DNA of 64,000 nucleotides from Nocardia mikamii NBRC 108933 (GCF_001613505.1 NZ_BDCM01000016.1:1-64000); one strand, 5' to 3'; counted from the stretch's first letter, positions 7,260-17,306 are shown. The notes: generated from the sequence alone by a model not told the origin. A program made the numbers and translations.

Positions 7260-9409
7260 TCAGGCGTCAGCCAGACGGCACTGTTGGGAGCGATGGTGAC
7301 CTCCGCCGAATAGGGCCGGCCGTGCGAGGGGCACGCCGACGCCGAGACCGCGCCGAGGTTTCCGGTGCCGCTGCCGCCGTAGCAGGTGGCGTCGGTGTTG
7401 AGGATTTCCTGCCAGATGCCCGGAGCCGGCAACCCGATGCGGTAGTCGCGGTGTTCGATACCGGAGAAGTTGAAGACGCAGGCCACGACCGAGCCGTCGG
7501 TGCCGTAGCGCAGGAATGCGAGCACGTTGTGCACGTGGTCGTCGGCCTCGATCCAGGCGTAGCCGCCGGGGGCGGTGTCCTGCGTCCACAGCGCGGGGTG
7601 GGCGCGGTAGGCGGCGTTGAGATCGGCGACGAGAGCGCGGATACCGTCGTGCAGCGGGTTGGCGAGTTCGTCCCAGTCCAGCCCGCGGTCGTGTGACCAC
7701 TCCCGGAACTGGCCGAATTCCTGGCCCATGAACAGCAGCTGTTTACCCGGGTGTGCCCACATGTAGGCCAGGACCGCGCGAACGCCGCAGGCCTTGGCGT
7801 AGTCGTCACCGGGCATGCGCGTCCACAGCGTGCCCTTGCCGTGCACCACCTCGTCGTGGCTGATCGGCAGCAGATAGTTCTCACTCCACGCGTAGACCGC
7901 CGAGAACGTGATCTCGTTGTGGTGCCAGCTGCGATGCACCTGATCGCGCCCGAGGTAGCCGAGCGTGTCGTGCATCCAGCCCATATTCCATTTCAGGGTG
8001 AAGCCCAGCCCGCCGACCTCCGTGGAGCGGGTGACCCCCGGCCAGGTGGTGGATTCCTCGGCGATGGTCACCACGCCGGGATGATCGGCGTGGACGGCGG
8101 CGTTCAGTTCGCGCAGGAAGGCGACGGCCTCCAGATTCTCCCGTCCGCCATGCGCATTCGGCTCCCAGCCGCCGGGCGGACGCGAATAGTCCAGGTACAG
8201 CATCGAGGCGACGGCGTCGACGCGCAGCCCGTCGATATGGAACTCCTCGAGCCAGAACCGCGCGTTCGCGACCAGGAAGTTGCGCACCTCGTTGCGGCCG
8301 TAGTCGAAAATGTAGGTGCCCCACTCCAATTGCTCGCCGCGGCGGGGATCGGGATGTTCGTAGAGGGCGGTGCCGTCGAAGCGGGCCAGGGCCCATTCGT
8401 CGCGCGGGAAGTGGCCGGGCACCCAATCGAGGACGACGCCGATGCCGTGGGCGTGCAGATGGTCGACGAACGCGCGGAAATCGTCGGGGGATCCGAAGCG
8501 GGCGGTCGGCGCGTAGTAGGAGGTGACCTGATAACCCCAGGAGCCGCCGAAGGGGTGTTCCGCGACCGGCAGCAGTTCGACGTGGGTGAATCCTTGGGCC
8601 CGAACGTATTCCGCGAGCTGTTCGGCGGCGGTGCGATAGTCGAGCCCGGGCCGCCACGAGCCGAGATGCACCTCGTAGATGCTCATCGGTTCGCGAGTGG
8701 GGTCGCACTGGGCGCGGGCGGCGCACCAGTCCTGATCTGTCCAGCGGTAGGTGGCGGCGGCGACGACCGAAGCCGTCGCGGGCGGGATTTCGGCGGCGAA
8801 GGCCAGGGGATCGGCGTGGTCGACGGTCCGCCCGTCGGCGCCGTGAACGCGATATTTGTATCGCGTGCCGGCCGCGACGCCGGGGACGAACACCTCCCAC
8901 ACTCCGGACGAGCCGAGCCGGCGCATCGGCGTACTCGTTCCACTCCAGCTGTCGAAATCGCCGAAGACGGTGACACCGCGCGCATTCGGCGCCCATACCG
9001 CGAACGACGTGCCGGTGACCTCGCCGTCGAGGGTGGTGTAGCGGCGCGGATGGGCGCCGAGTACCTCCCAGAGCCGCCGATGCCGCCCCTCGCCGAGCAG
9101 GTGCAGATCGAGTTCGCCGACGGTCGGCAGGAAGCGGTATCCGTCGGCGGTGAGTACGGTCCGGCTGCCTGGATACGCCACGATCAGGCGGTAGTCCCAC
9201 AGTTCCGGGAACCCGACCACGCCCTCGAAGACGCCGTGGCCGATGTGGTGCAGCGGATGATCGTCGCCGCCGATGCGGGCCGACACCGAATCGGCATGGG
9301 GCCGAAGGGTTCTGATCACCGTACCGTCGGGATGCGGATGAGCTCCGAGGACCGTGTGCGGGTCGGCGTGGGTACCGGCGGCCAGCAGCATCAGATCGCG
9401 CCGATTCAT
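7223..9409 (-). CDS. glgB: 1,4-alpha-glucan branching enzyme
   Basis: Adds alpha-1,6 branches to alpha-glucan. At 728 residues it has the family length. An N-terminal CBM48 region is followed by the GH13 barrel with DWVPGHFPRDE, the nucleophile Asp398 in GLRVDAVASM, the acid Glu451 in IAEESTTWPG, and ISHDEVVHGKGTLW. The gene lies 34 bases downstream of glgE on the same strand, so the two form an operon as in M. tuberculosis (Rv1326c-Rv1327c). Confidence 0.97.
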   Translation of the reverse strand: MNRRDLMLLAAGTHADPHTVLGAHPHPDGTVIRTLRPHADSVSARIGGDDHPLHHIGHGVFEGVVGFPELWDYRLIVAYPGSRTVLTADGYRFLPTVGELDLHLLGEGRHRRLWEVLGAHPRRYTTLDGEVTGTSFAVWAPNARGVTVFGDFDSWSGTSTPMRRLGSSGVWEVFVPGVAAGTRYKYRVHGADGRTVDHADPLAFAAEIPPATASVVAAATYRWTDQDWCAARAQCDPTREPMSIYEVHLGSWRPGLDYRTAAEQLAEYVRAQGFTHVELLPVAEHPFGGSWGYQVTSYYAPTARFGSPDDFRAFVDHLHAHGIGVVLDWVPGHFPRDEWALARFDGTALYEHPDPRRGEQLEWGTYIFDYGRNEVRNFLVANARFWLEEFHIDGLRVDAVASMLYLDYSRPPGGWEPNAHGGRENLEAVAFLRELNAAVHADHPGVVTIAEESTTWPGVTRSTEVGGLGFTLKWNMGWMHDTLGYLGRDQVHRSWHHNEITFSAVYAWSENYLLPISHDEVVHGKGTLWTRMPGDDYAKACGVRAVLAYMWAHPGKQLLFMGQEFGQFREWSHDRGLDWDELANPLHDGIRALVADLNAAYRAHPALWTQDTAPGGYAWIEADDHVHNVLAFLRYGTDGSVVACVFNFSGIEHRDYRIGLPAPGIWQEILNTDATCYGGSGTGNLGAVSASACPSHGRPYSAEVTIAPNSAVWLTPDHHRSIGNGRNG

Positions 9410-9443
9410 CGGCGCGGCCGCCGGGCGGTGGTCCGGCGTGCGG

Positions 9444-11447
9444 TCACCGGAAGGTCCTGCGGTAGGCCAATTCGGTGCGCGCGGCCGCGGAAACCGGCGG
9501 GAGCGCGAGGATGTGGGCGGGAGCGCGCACGGGATCCAGCCGCACGTAATTGGTGTGCGCCCAGTGATATTCCTCGCCGCTGATCTCGTCGTGGACCGTC
9601 GGGCGATCGTGCCATTCCCGCCCGATGGCCGGCATGTCGAGCGAGATCATCCCGTCTTCGGCGCCGAACGGATTGAGGTTGACCACGACCAGCACCGCGT
9701 CTCCGGAGCTCGGATCGACCTTCGAATACGCCAGCAGCGCGTCGTTGTCGACGTGGTGAAAACTGATGCAGCGCACCTGTTGCAGCGCCGGATGCGCCCG
9801 GCGAATCTCGTTCAGCCGGGTGATGAACGGTTCCAGCGATTCTCCGCGCGCCGCGGCCTCGGCGAATCGTCGCGGACGCAGCTGATACTTCTCCGAATCG
9901 AGATATTCCTCGCTGCCGGGCCGCACCGCCTGATGCTCGAAAAGTTCGAAACCGGAATACATTCCCCAGCTCGGGCCCAGCGTGGCCGCGAGCGCGGCGC
10001 GCACGGCGAACATGCCCGGACCGCCGTGCTGCAGGCTCTCGTGCAGGATGTCCGGGGTGTTGACGAACAGATTGGGCCGGGCCTCGTCGGCCTTGGCGGC
10101 GAGTTCGCGACCGAATTCGGCCAGTTCGTAGGCGCCGGTGCGCCACGTGAAATACGTATAGGACTGGGAGAATCCGCGCCGGGCCAGGCCGTAGAGGCGG
10201 GCCGGGCGGGTGAATGCCTCGGACAGGAAGATCACATCGGGATCGGTCCGGCGCACCTGCGCGATCAGCCATTCCCAGAAGTCGGCCGGTTTCGTGTGTG
10301 GATTGTCGACCCGGAAAATGGTGACGCCCAGAGCGATCCAGTGCCGCACGACACCCAGGACGGCGGCATACAACCCGTCCGGATCGTTGTCGAAATCCAG
10401 CGGGTAGATGTCCTGATATTTCTTGGGCGGATTCTCGGCGAACGCGATGGTGCCGTCGGGCAGGGTGGTGAACCATTCCGGATGGCTGCGCACCCACGGA
10501 TGATCGGGCGCACACTGCAATGCCAGATCCAGTGCCACTTCCAGCCCGAGTTCGGCTGCGGCGCGGACGAATTCGGCGAAGTCCGCCTCGGTCCCCAGAA
10601 GCGGGTGGACCGCGTCGTGGCCGCCTTCGGCCGATCCTATCGCCCAGGGGGAGCCGAAATCGTCGGGCCCGCATGTCAGAGAGTTGTTGGGGCCCTTGCG
10701 GTTCACGGTGCCGATCGGGTGGATCGGCGGCAGGTAGACGACGTCGAAACCCATGGCCGCGATGCGTGGAAGTTCTTTCGTCGCGGTGGCGAAGGTCCCG
10801 TGCACCGGTGTGCCGTCGGCGTCCCACCCGCCGGTGGAGCGGGGGAAGAATTCGTACCACGAGCCGACCAGCGCGCGCCGCCGCTCGACCAGCACGGTGT
10901 GGGCCGGACCGCGGGTCACCAGATCGCGCAGTGGTGTCTCGCGCAGGATCTCGGCCACCTCGGTGCTGAAGGCGGGCGCCACCCGCGCCGGCAGTTGCGC
11001 ATCACCGCGCAGCGCGGCCGCGGCGGCGCGCAGTTTCTCCCACTGTCGTTTCGGGACCGCCTGTGCCGCCCGTTCGAGCAGCCGGGCGCCGATCTCGAGA
11101 TCGTTGGCCAGATCCGCCGCGCTCTGGCCGACAGCGAGTTTCGCCTCGACCGCGGCCCGCCACCCGGTGATCGGATCGCCCCAGCCCTCCACGCGAAAGG
11201 TCCACAGCCCCGGCGTATTCGGGGTGAAAACCGCATTGAAGACGTCGGGTTCGAACTCGGGCGCCATCCGGATCCGCTGGGTGCGGCCGCCGCCCGGTCC
11301 GCGCACAGCCAGGGTGGCCGCCACCGCGTCGTGACCCTCGCGCCACACCACGGCCCGCACCGGTACCACCTCGCCGACGACGGCCTTGGCCGGATATCCG
11401 CCTGCGACGGCCGGGGCGGTGTCATCGATGGCGATGCGACCGGTCAC
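9444..11447 (-). CDS. glgE: alpha-1,4-glucan:maltose-1-phosphate maltosyltransferase
   Basis: Extends alpha-glucan using maltose-1-phosphate, the last step of the trehalose-fed GlgE pathway. The 667-residue GH13_3 protein has LVGSWYEFFPRS, the pocket motif VYLPPIHPIGTVNRKGPNN, the nucleophile Asp381 in FRVDNPHTKP and the acid/base Glu410 in IFLSEAFTRP. The start is GTG. The genes that make maltose-1-phosphate from trehalose (treS, pep2) are not in the window. It is divergent from the hydrolase gene at 11637. Confidence 0.97.
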   Translation of the reverse strand: MTGRIAIDDTAPAVAGGYPAKAVVGEVVPVRAVVWREGHDAVAATLAVRGPGGGRTQRIRMAPEFEPDVFNAVFTPNTPGLWTFRVEGWGDPITGWRAAVEAKLAVGQSAADLANDLEIGARLLERAAQAVPKRQWEKLRAAAAALRGDAQLPARVAPAFSTEVAEILRETPLRDLVTRGPAHTVLVERRRALVGSWYEFFPRSTGGWDADGTPVHGTFATATKELPRIAAMGFDVVYLPPIHPIGTVNRKGPNNSLTCGPDDFGSPWAIGSAEGGHDAVHPLLGTEADFAEFVRAAAELGLEVALDLALQCAPDHPWVRSHPEWFTTLPDGTIAFAENPPKKYQDIYPLDFDNDPDGLYAAVLGVVRHWIALGVTIFRVDNPHTKPADFWEWLIAQVRRTDPDVIFLSEAFTRPARLYGLARRGFSQSYTYFTWRTGAYELAEFGRELAAKADEARPNLFVNTPDILHESLQHGGPGMFAVRAALAATLGPSWGMYSGFELFEHQAVRPGSEEYLDSEKYQLRPRRFAEAAARGESLEPFITRLNEIRRAHPALQQVRCISFHHVDNDALLAYSKVDPSSGDAVLVVVNLNPFGAEDGMISLDMPAIGREWHDRPTVHDEISGEEYHWAHTNYVRLDPVRAPAHILALPPVSAAARTELAYRRTFR

Positions 11448-11636
11448 GGCACCAACCGTACCGGTAGTTCGGGGGCGACCACGAACACGCGCGACGTGGG
11501 CCTGCGCGATTGCGGGCCGGACAGGCCCGTGGCAGACTTTCCGGGGCGTTGGTTCCGTTTCTGGTGGACGCCGGTGCGGTGCGAACGGCCGACACGAACG
11601 AATTCGCCGGGAGAGCAGGGAGAAAGGGAATCTCGC

Positions 11637-12398
11637 ATGACATCAGTGCAGGGGCAGACCGTGGAGATCGCGACGCCCGACGGTGTCGCCGACGCGTACG
11701 TCACCTACCCCGCGGCGGGTGGGAAGTATCCCGGTGTGCTGCTGTACATGGACGCGTTCGGACTACGTCCGAGTCTGCGCGCGCTGGCCGACGATGTCGT
11801 TGCGGCCGGATATACCGTGCTGGTCCCCAATGTCTTCTACCGGCACGGCCGGGCGCCGCTGCTCGAGCTGCCGGATTTCATCGACCCGCAACAGCGTCCG
11901 GACCTGTTCGCCACGATCGTCCCGATGCTGCGGGAGCTCACCCCGGATCTCGTGGTCCGCGACGCCGGCGCCTACCTGGACCGGCTCACCGCGTTCGAGC
12001 ACACGGCCGACGGGCCGATCGCCACGGCCGGTTACTGCATGGGTGGCCGGTTGGCGGTGTACACGGCCGGCGCGTTCGGTGACCGGATCGCGGCCGCGGC
12101 CGGGTTCCACACCGGCGGATTGGTGGTCGACGGCCCCGACAGCCCGCATCTGGCCGTCGAGAACGCCACGGCGGAGATGTATTTCGGCCATGCCGACCAG
12201 GACCGCTCGCTGACGCCGGAGCAGATCGAGACGTTCGACAAGGCTCTCGCCGCGGCCGGAGTGCGCTACCGCACCGAGGTCTACCCCGGCGCACACCACG
12301 GATACACCCAGACCGACACCGCGGCCTACGACCGCGACGCCGACGAGCGGCACCGGCGCGAACTGCTGGCACTGCTCGATCGGACGCTGCGGGGATGA
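11637..12398 (+). CDS. dienelactone hydrolase family protein
   Basis: A 253-residue alpha/beta hydrolase. The family's Cys nucleophile is in TAGYCMGGRLA (Cys134), the Asp is in YFGHADQD, and the His is in YPGAHHGYTQ. It has strong ribosome-binding sequence (GGGAGAAAGGGA) before its ATG. The prototype opens dienelactones from chlorocatechols, but most family members have other, unknown ester substrates. It sits between glgE and glgP, which are adjacent in M. tuberculosis, so it may be a local insertion. Confidence 0.88.
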   Translation: MTSVQGQTVEIATPDGVADAYVTYPAAGGKYPGVLLYMDAFGLRPSLRALADDVVAAGYTVLVPNVFYRHGRAPLLELPDFIDPQQRPDLFATIVPMLRELTPDLVVRDAGAYLDRLTAFEHTADGPIATAGYCMGGRLAVYTAGAFGDRIAAAAGFHTGGLVVDGPDSPHLAVENATAEMYFGHADQDRSLTPEQIETFDKALAAAGVRYRTEVYPGAHHGYTQTDTAAYDRDADERHRRELLALLDRTLRG

Positions 12399-12479
12399 CA
12401 CCTTTCGCAGCAGGTCAGCGCCCTGGACCGGCCTCGGCACGCGGCGGACGGGCCGGTGCCGCCGTGTAGGGTCTACCCG

Positions 12480-15065
12480 GTGAAGGCATTGCGTCGTTTC
12501 ACCGTCCGTGCCCATCTGCCGCAGCGGCTGGCCGCCCTCGGTGAGCTGGCCGCCAATCTGCGGTGGTCATGGCACGGGCCCACTCAGGATGTGTTCGCGC
12601 GGCTGGATCCCGAGTTGTGGGTGCGGGTCGGGCGCGATCCGGTGCGGATGCTCGGCGAGGTGGACGCGGACCGGCTCGACCAGTGGGCCGCGGATCCCGA
12701 CTATCAGACGGCCGTCGACGCCGCGGAGGCCGACCTGCGGGACTATCTGAGCAGACCCCGCTGGTTCGGCGAACATGTCGCCGCAACACCGGACAGCCCG
12801 GCGCCGCGCGGTATCGCCTACTTCTCCATGGAATTCGGTGTCACCGAGGTGCTGCCGAATTATTCGGGCGGGCTGGGGATTCTGGCCGGCGACCATCTCA
12901 AGGCGGCCTCGGATCTGGGATTGCCGCTCATCGGCGTCGGCCTGCTGTATCGGTCCGGCTATTTCCGGCAGTCGCTGACCGCCGACGGCTGGCAGGCCGA
13001 ACGCTATCCCGACCTCGATCCGCAGGGCCTGCCGCTGCGGCTGCTGGCCGAGGAGGGCGCGCCGGTGCTCGTCCACGTGCCCATGCCCGAGGGCCGGGTA
13101 CTACGCGCCCGGGTGTGGATCGCCCAGGTGGGACGAATTCCGTTGCTGCTGCTCGATTCCGATATCGGCGACAACGATCCGGAACTGCGCGCGGTGACCG
13201 ACCGGCTCTACGGCGGCGACCAGGACCACCGCATCAAACAGGAGATTCTGGCGGGAATCGGCGGCGTGCGCGCGGTCCGCGCCTACACCCGGGCTCGCGG
13301 CCTGCCGGATCCGGACGTGTGGCATATGAACGAGGGCCACGCGGGATTCCTCGGTATCGAGCGGATCCGCGAATATATGTCGGGCGGAATGGATTTCGAC
13401 TCCGCGCTCGCCGCGGTCCGGGCCGCGACCGTCTTCACCACGCATACTCCGGTGCCCGCGGGCATCGATCGGTTCGCCGCCGGATTGGTCCGCCGTTACT
13501 TCGGTGGCGCCCACGGTGAACGGGAATCGCCACTGCTGCCGGGGATTTCGGTGGATCGCATCCTGGCGCTCGGACGTGAGGCCGATCCTTCGGTGTTCAA
13601 CATGGCCCACCTCGGTTTACGACTCGCCCAGCGCGCCAACGGTGTTTCACGTTTGCACGGCGAGGTCAGCCGCGACATGTTCGCGCCGCTGTGGCCCGGA
13701 TTCGACGCGGCCGAGGTGCCGATCGGGTCGGTGACCAACGGTGTGCACGCCCCGACGTGGGCGGCTCGCGAATGGATCGACAAGGCACGCGATCTCGTGG
13801 GCCCCGAACTCGTCGCCGAGGCACGCGGCTGGGAACAGCTGCGGTCCGTGGACCTGCGCGAACTGTGGGAGACGCGGGCGACGCTGCGCGCGGTGCTGGT
13901 CGCCGAGGTCCGTCGCCGGCTGCGGGAATCGTGGCTCGAACGCGGTGCGGCGCCGGCCGAATTGGGTTGGGTGGACGAGGTTTTCGATCCCGGTGTGCTG
14001 ACCGTCGGCTTCGCCCGGCGGGTGCCCACCTACAAGCGGCTGACGCTGATGCTGCGCGATCCGGACCGGCTGCGCGCGCTGTTGCTCGATCCGGAGCGAC
14101 CGCTGCAACTGGTGGTCGCCGGTAAGAGCCATCCCGCCGACGACGGGGGGAAGGCGCTGATCCAGCAGGTGGTGCGGTTCGCCGACGATCCGGCGGTGCG
14201 GCACCGGATCGTGTTCCTGCCCGATTACGACATGTCGATGGCCCGCTACCTGTACTGGGGTTGCGATGTGTGGCTGAACAATCCGCTGCGTCCGCTGGAG
14301 GCCTGCGGGACGTCCGGGATGAAGGCCGCACTCAACGGCGGGCTCAATCTCTCCATCCGCGACGGCTGGTGGGACGAGATGTACGACGGCGACAACGGCT
14401 GGGCCATCCCGACCGCCGACGGCGTGCGCGACGAACATCGGCGCGACGATCTGGAAGCGGCCGCGTTGTACGAGATGTTGCAGCGCTCGGTGCTCCCGCG
14501 GTTCTACGAGCGCGACGAATCCGGCCTGCCGGTGCGCTGGATGGAAATGGTGCGTCACACGCTGCGCACCCTCGGTCCGAAAGTGCTCGCCTCGCGCATG
14601 GTCCGCGACTACACCACCGGCTACTACCTCCCGGCCGCCGGTTCCTATGCCGCGGTCGCGGCCGGCGACTTCGCCGGGGCGCGGGAACTGGCCGAATACC
14701 GCCGCCGCCTCGAGGGAGTGTGGTCGCAGGTGAAAGTGCTTCAGGTCGACAGCTCCGGCCTGCCCGATATTCCGGTGATCGGCGCGGAACTGTCGCTGCG
14801 GGCCCGCATCGATCTGGCCGGGCTGTCCACCGGCGACGTCGTGGTGCAGGCGGTTCTGGGCCGGGTCGGTTCCGACGACGAACTGACCGATACGGAGGTC
14901 GTCGACATGGATCACATCTCCACGGACGCCGGCACCGAGCAGTACGCGGTCACCACTCCTGTCCCGCATTCCGGTGCCGTCGGGTATACCGTCCGCGTGC
15001 TGCCCAGACATCGTCTGCTGTCGGGCCCGGCGGAACTCGGACTGGTCGCCGCGGCACGACCGTAG
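12480..15065 (+). CDS. glgP: alpha-glucan phosphorylase
   Basis: Releases or adds glucose-1-phosphate at glucan ends using pyridoxal phosphate. The GTG at 12480 (MKALRRFTVRAHLPQRL) is chosen because it gives the conserved mycobacterial N-terminus; in-frame codons upstream give an atypical leader. The 861-residue product has FSMEFGVTEVLPNYSGGLGILAGDHLK near residue 115, WHMNEGHAGF, and the PLP lysine in EACGTSGMKAALNG near residue 615. It is the GT35 type of M. tuberculosis Rv1328. Confidence 0.95.
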   Translation: MKALRRFTVRAHLPQRLAALGELAANLRWSWHGPTQDVFARLDPELWVRVGRDPVRMLGEVDADRLDQWAADPDYQTAVDAAEADLRDYLSRPRWFGEHVAATPDSPAPRGIAYFSMEFGVTEVLPNYSGGLGILAGDHLKAASDLGLPLIGVGLLYRSGYFRQSLTADGWQAERYPDLDPQGLPLRLLAEEGAPVLVHVPMPEGRVLRARVWIAQVGRIPLLLLDSDIGDNDPELRAVTDRLYGGDQDHRIKQEILAGIGGVRAVRAYTRARGLPDPDVWHMNEGHAGFLGIERIREYMSGGMDFDSALAAVRAATVFTTHTPVPAGIDRFAAGLVRRYFGGAHGERESPLLPGISVDRILALGREADPSVFNMAHLGLRLAQRANGVSRLHGEVSRDMFAPLWPGFDAAEVPIGSVTNGVHAPTWAAREWIDKARDLVGPELVAEARGWEQLRSVDLRELWETRATLRAVLVAEVRRRLRESWLERGAAPAELGWVDEVFDPGVLTVGFARRVPTYKRLTLMLRDPDRLRALLLDPERPLQLVVAGKSHPADDGGKALIQQVVRFADDPAVRHRIVFLPDYDMSMARYLYWGCDVWLNNPLRPLEACGTSGMKAALNGGLNLSIRDGWWDEMYDGDNGWAIPTADGVRDEHRRDDLEAAALYEMLQRSVLPRFYERDESGLPVRWMEMVRHTLRTLGPKVLASRMVRDYTTGYYLPAAGSYAAVAAGDFAGARELAEYRRRLEGVWSQVKVLQVDSSGLPDIPVIGAELSLRARIDLAGLSTGDVVVQAVLGRVGSDDELTDTEVVDMDHISTDAGTEQYAVTTPVPHSGAVGYTVRVLPRHRLLSGPAELGLVAAARP

Positions 15066-15201
15066 ACCATCTGGTCAGCGGGAATATCGGGGAGCGTGAT
15101 TTGCCACATGTTCGCCGATCTGAATGGCATCGAACGGCCGGAGACCGATACGGTGCCCTCGGCACAGTCCGATCGGTCCGGGGCGAGGGTGAGAGCAGCA
15201 G

Positions 15202-16566
15202 ATGAGCAGTGTCGACGTCCTGTCGCGGTCCAAGGGACGCCTCGATTCCTACTTCGGAATCGCGCGGCTCGGATCGACGATGAAGCGCGAGCTCATGGCG
15301 GGAACCGTCACCTTCCTGGCGATGTCCTATGTGCTCGCGGTCAACCCGGCGGTTCTCGGCGACCACGGGCAGCTCGGATCGCGCGGCATTCCGACCCAGG
15401 CGGTATTCACCGCGACCGCGGTGGCCGCGGTGGTGGGCACGCTGGTGATGGGGGTGTGGGCGCGCTACCCGATCGCGCTCGCGCCCGGGATGGGGTTGAA
15501 CGCCTTCTTCGCGTATTCGGTCGTGCTGGGGATGGGCATCGACTGGCAGGTGGCCCTGTCGGGCACGCTGCTGTCGGGCATCATCTTCTTCATCCTCGCG
15601 GTGACCAAGATCCGCGAGAAGATCATCGACGCGATTCCGCTGCAACTGAAGCTGGCCGTCGGCGCGGGGATCGGCATGTTCGTCGCCTTCCTCGGTCTCA
15701 AGAACGCCGGGATCGTGGTTTCCGACGCGGCGACCTTCGTCCACCTGGGTGACTTCACCAAGGGGACCACGCTGCTGGCGCTGTTCGGACTGCTGGTGAC
15801 GGTCGTCTTCCTGGTGCTCGGCTGGCACGGCGCCGTGCTGTACGGCATCGTCTCCACGACGGTCGTCGGCATCGTCAGCGGGCTGGTGCATCTGCCGCAT
15901 CAGGTGGTGGCGTTGCCGCACGGGCTGGATCAGACCTTCGGTCAGGCCATCGTGAATCTGCCGCACGCGTTCACCGGCCAGATGGCGATCGTCGTGCTGA
16001 CCATGCTGTTCGTCGACTTCTTCGACGCCTCGGGCACGCTGATCGGAATCGCCAACCAAGCCGGGCTGCTCGGCCCCGACGGGAAACTGCCGCGCGCCGC
16101 GCAGGCGCTGGCCGCCGATTCGATCGGCACCGCCGCGGGCGCGATCATCGGCACCTCGACCACCACCGCCTATGTCGAATCCACGGCCGGCGTCAGCGCG
16201 GGCGGGCGAACCGGGCTCACGGCCGTCTCGACCGCCGGCTGGTTCCTGGCCGCCATGTTCTTCTTCCCGATCTTCGCGGTGGTCGCCGATGTCCCCGCGG
16301 TGACGGCGCCGGCGCTGATCGTGGTGGGTGTGCTGATGTCGCGGGCGCTCGGCGACATCGATTGGGGCAAGCTCGAATACGCGATCCCGGCGTTCATCAC
16401 CGTGATCATGATGCCGCTGACCTATTCGATCGCCAATGGGATCGCGATGGGGCTGACCTTCTATCCCGTCGTCATGGTCGCGCGGCGGCGCGGGCGTGAG
16501 GTGCATCCGGTCATGTGGGTGCTGATGGCGATATTCCTCGCGTACTTCTTCTTCCTCGCCGATTAG
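15202..16566 (+). CDS. NCS2-family purine permease
   Basis: 454 residues and about 12-14 hydrophobic segments. It resembles the AzgA/PbuG guanine-hypoxanthine-adenine proton symporters: ELMAGTVTFLAMSYVLAVNP at the N-terminus, ALAPGMGLNAFFAY, VDFFDASGTLIGIANQAGL, and GTSTTTAYVESTAGVSAGGRTG. It would import nucleobases across the cytoplasmic membrane. It stands alone, with an apparent terminator just after it. The exact base transported cannot be told from sequence. Confidence 0.9.
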   Translation: MSSVDVLSRSKGRLDSYFGIARLGSTMKRELMAGTVTFLAMSYVLAVNPAVLGDHGQLGSRGIPTQAVFTATAVAAVVGTLVMGVWARYPIALAPGMGLNAFFAYSVVLGMGIDWQVALSGTLLSGIIFFILAVTKIREKIIDAIPLQLKLAVGAGIGMFVAFLGLKNAGIVVSDAATFVHLGDFTKGTTLLALFGLLVTVVFLVLGWHGAVLYGIVSTTVVGIVSGLVHLPHQVVALPHGLDQTFGQAIVNLPHAFTGQMAIVVLTMLFVDFFDASGTLIGIANQAGLLGPDGKLPRAAQALAADSIGTAAGAIIGTSTTTAYVESTAGVSAGGRTGLTAVSTAGWFLAAMFFFPIFAVVADVPAVTAPALIVVGVLMSRALGDIDWGKLEYAIPAFITVIMMPLTYSIANGIAMGLTFYPVVMVARRRGREVHPVMWVLMAIFLAYFFFLAD

Positions 16567-16575
16567 GTTCCTCGC

Positions 16576-16594
16576 CGGTCGGGCCGCCCGGCCG
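16576..16594 (+). terminator. GC-rich hairpin after the purine permease
   Basis: CGGTCGGGC (16576-16584) and GCCCGGCCG (16586-16594) are near-perfect inverted repeats with one G-T pair, 10 bases after the permease stop. The loop is very tight, so the inner pairs must open. No T-run is seen. Confidence 0.4.
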
Positions 16595-16685
16595 AGAGCC
16601 GATGAGTTCGGCGCGCTTTCCCCGTCTTACCGAACGAGGCCATACCGAGCGAGCTCACGGAACACCCCTTACGGAATAAGTCGTG

Positions 16686-16718
16686 AACCGAGGTCGGTTG
16701 GTCACCGTGTTACCAATC
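16686..16718. promoter_or_regulatory. overlapping palindromes upstream of the DoxX gene
   Basis: AACCGAGGTCGGTT (16686-16699) is a perfect palindrome with 6-base arms and a 2-base centre. Overlapping it, GGTTGGT (16696-16702) and ACCAATC (16712-16718) form a 6-of-7 inverted repeat with a 9-base spacer. They lie 55-87 bases before the DoxX start, a suitable place for a repressor. The regulator is unknown. Confidence 0.5.
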
Positions 16719-16772
16719 GGACCGCGGTCCGCTTTGCTTTCGTCAACTAACGAGATGAGGACTCCGACGATC

Positions 16773-17306
16773 ATGACCGCCAATATCGAGCCCCGGAACG
16801 CCGCCCGCCCGCTGGAATTCCGGACCGCCGCCGATCCGGCCGCCGCCGATATCGGCCTCCTGCTGTTGCGGCTGGTCTTCGGCGGACTGCTGTTCGTGCA
16901 CGGCACTCAGAAGCTCTTCGGCTGGTTCAACGGCCCCGGCCTGTCCGCGACCGCCGCCGGATTCCAGCACATGGGTTACGACCCCGGAAAATTCTTCGCC
17001 ACGCTCGCCGGATTGTGCGAAGCGGTCGGCGGCGGTCTGCTGTTCCTCGGGCTGGTGACGCCTCTGGCTGCCGCGATCGTGCTCGGCACCATGATCAATG
17101 CGATGCACGTGACCTGGCCGCACGGGCTCAACGGATACGAATCCGCGCTGTTGTTCGCGGCGGTCGCGGTGGCGCTGGGCTTCACCGGCCCGGGCCGCTT
17201 CTCGCTCGACCATGGGCGGCCGTGGCAGCGGCACGGCATCGTCTGGGGAGTCGGTGCGGTCGTGATCGGTGTGGTGGCCGCGGTGATCACGCTGCTGGTG
17301 AAGTAG
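16773..17306 (+). CDS. DoxX-family membrane protein
   Basis: A 177-residue protein with four hydrophobic segments. LLLRLVFGGLLFVHGTQKLFGWF and GLCEAVGGGLLFLGLVTPLAA are typical of DoxX proteins, which are small quinone-linked or oxidoreductase-associated membrane proteins of uncertain activity. ATG 16773 (MTANIEPRN) is taken as the start; ATG 16755 is also possible, as GAGATGAGG lies between the two. The palindromes upstream suggest regulated expression. Confidence 0.85.
   Translation: MTANIEPRNAARPLEFRTAADPAAADIGLLLLRLVFGGLLFVHGTQKLFGWFNGPGLSATAAGFQHMGYDPGKFFATLAGLCEAVGGGLLFLGLVTPLAAAIVLGTMINAMHVTWPHGLNGYESALLFAAVAVALGFTGPGRFSLDHGRPWQRHGIVWGVGAVVIGVVAAVITLLVK

Noticed and set aside
15065..15076. 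GACCA-TC-TGGTC palindrome before the purine permease
   Set aside because: Arms of five bases only, starting at the glgP stop codon, so too weak to call an operator.
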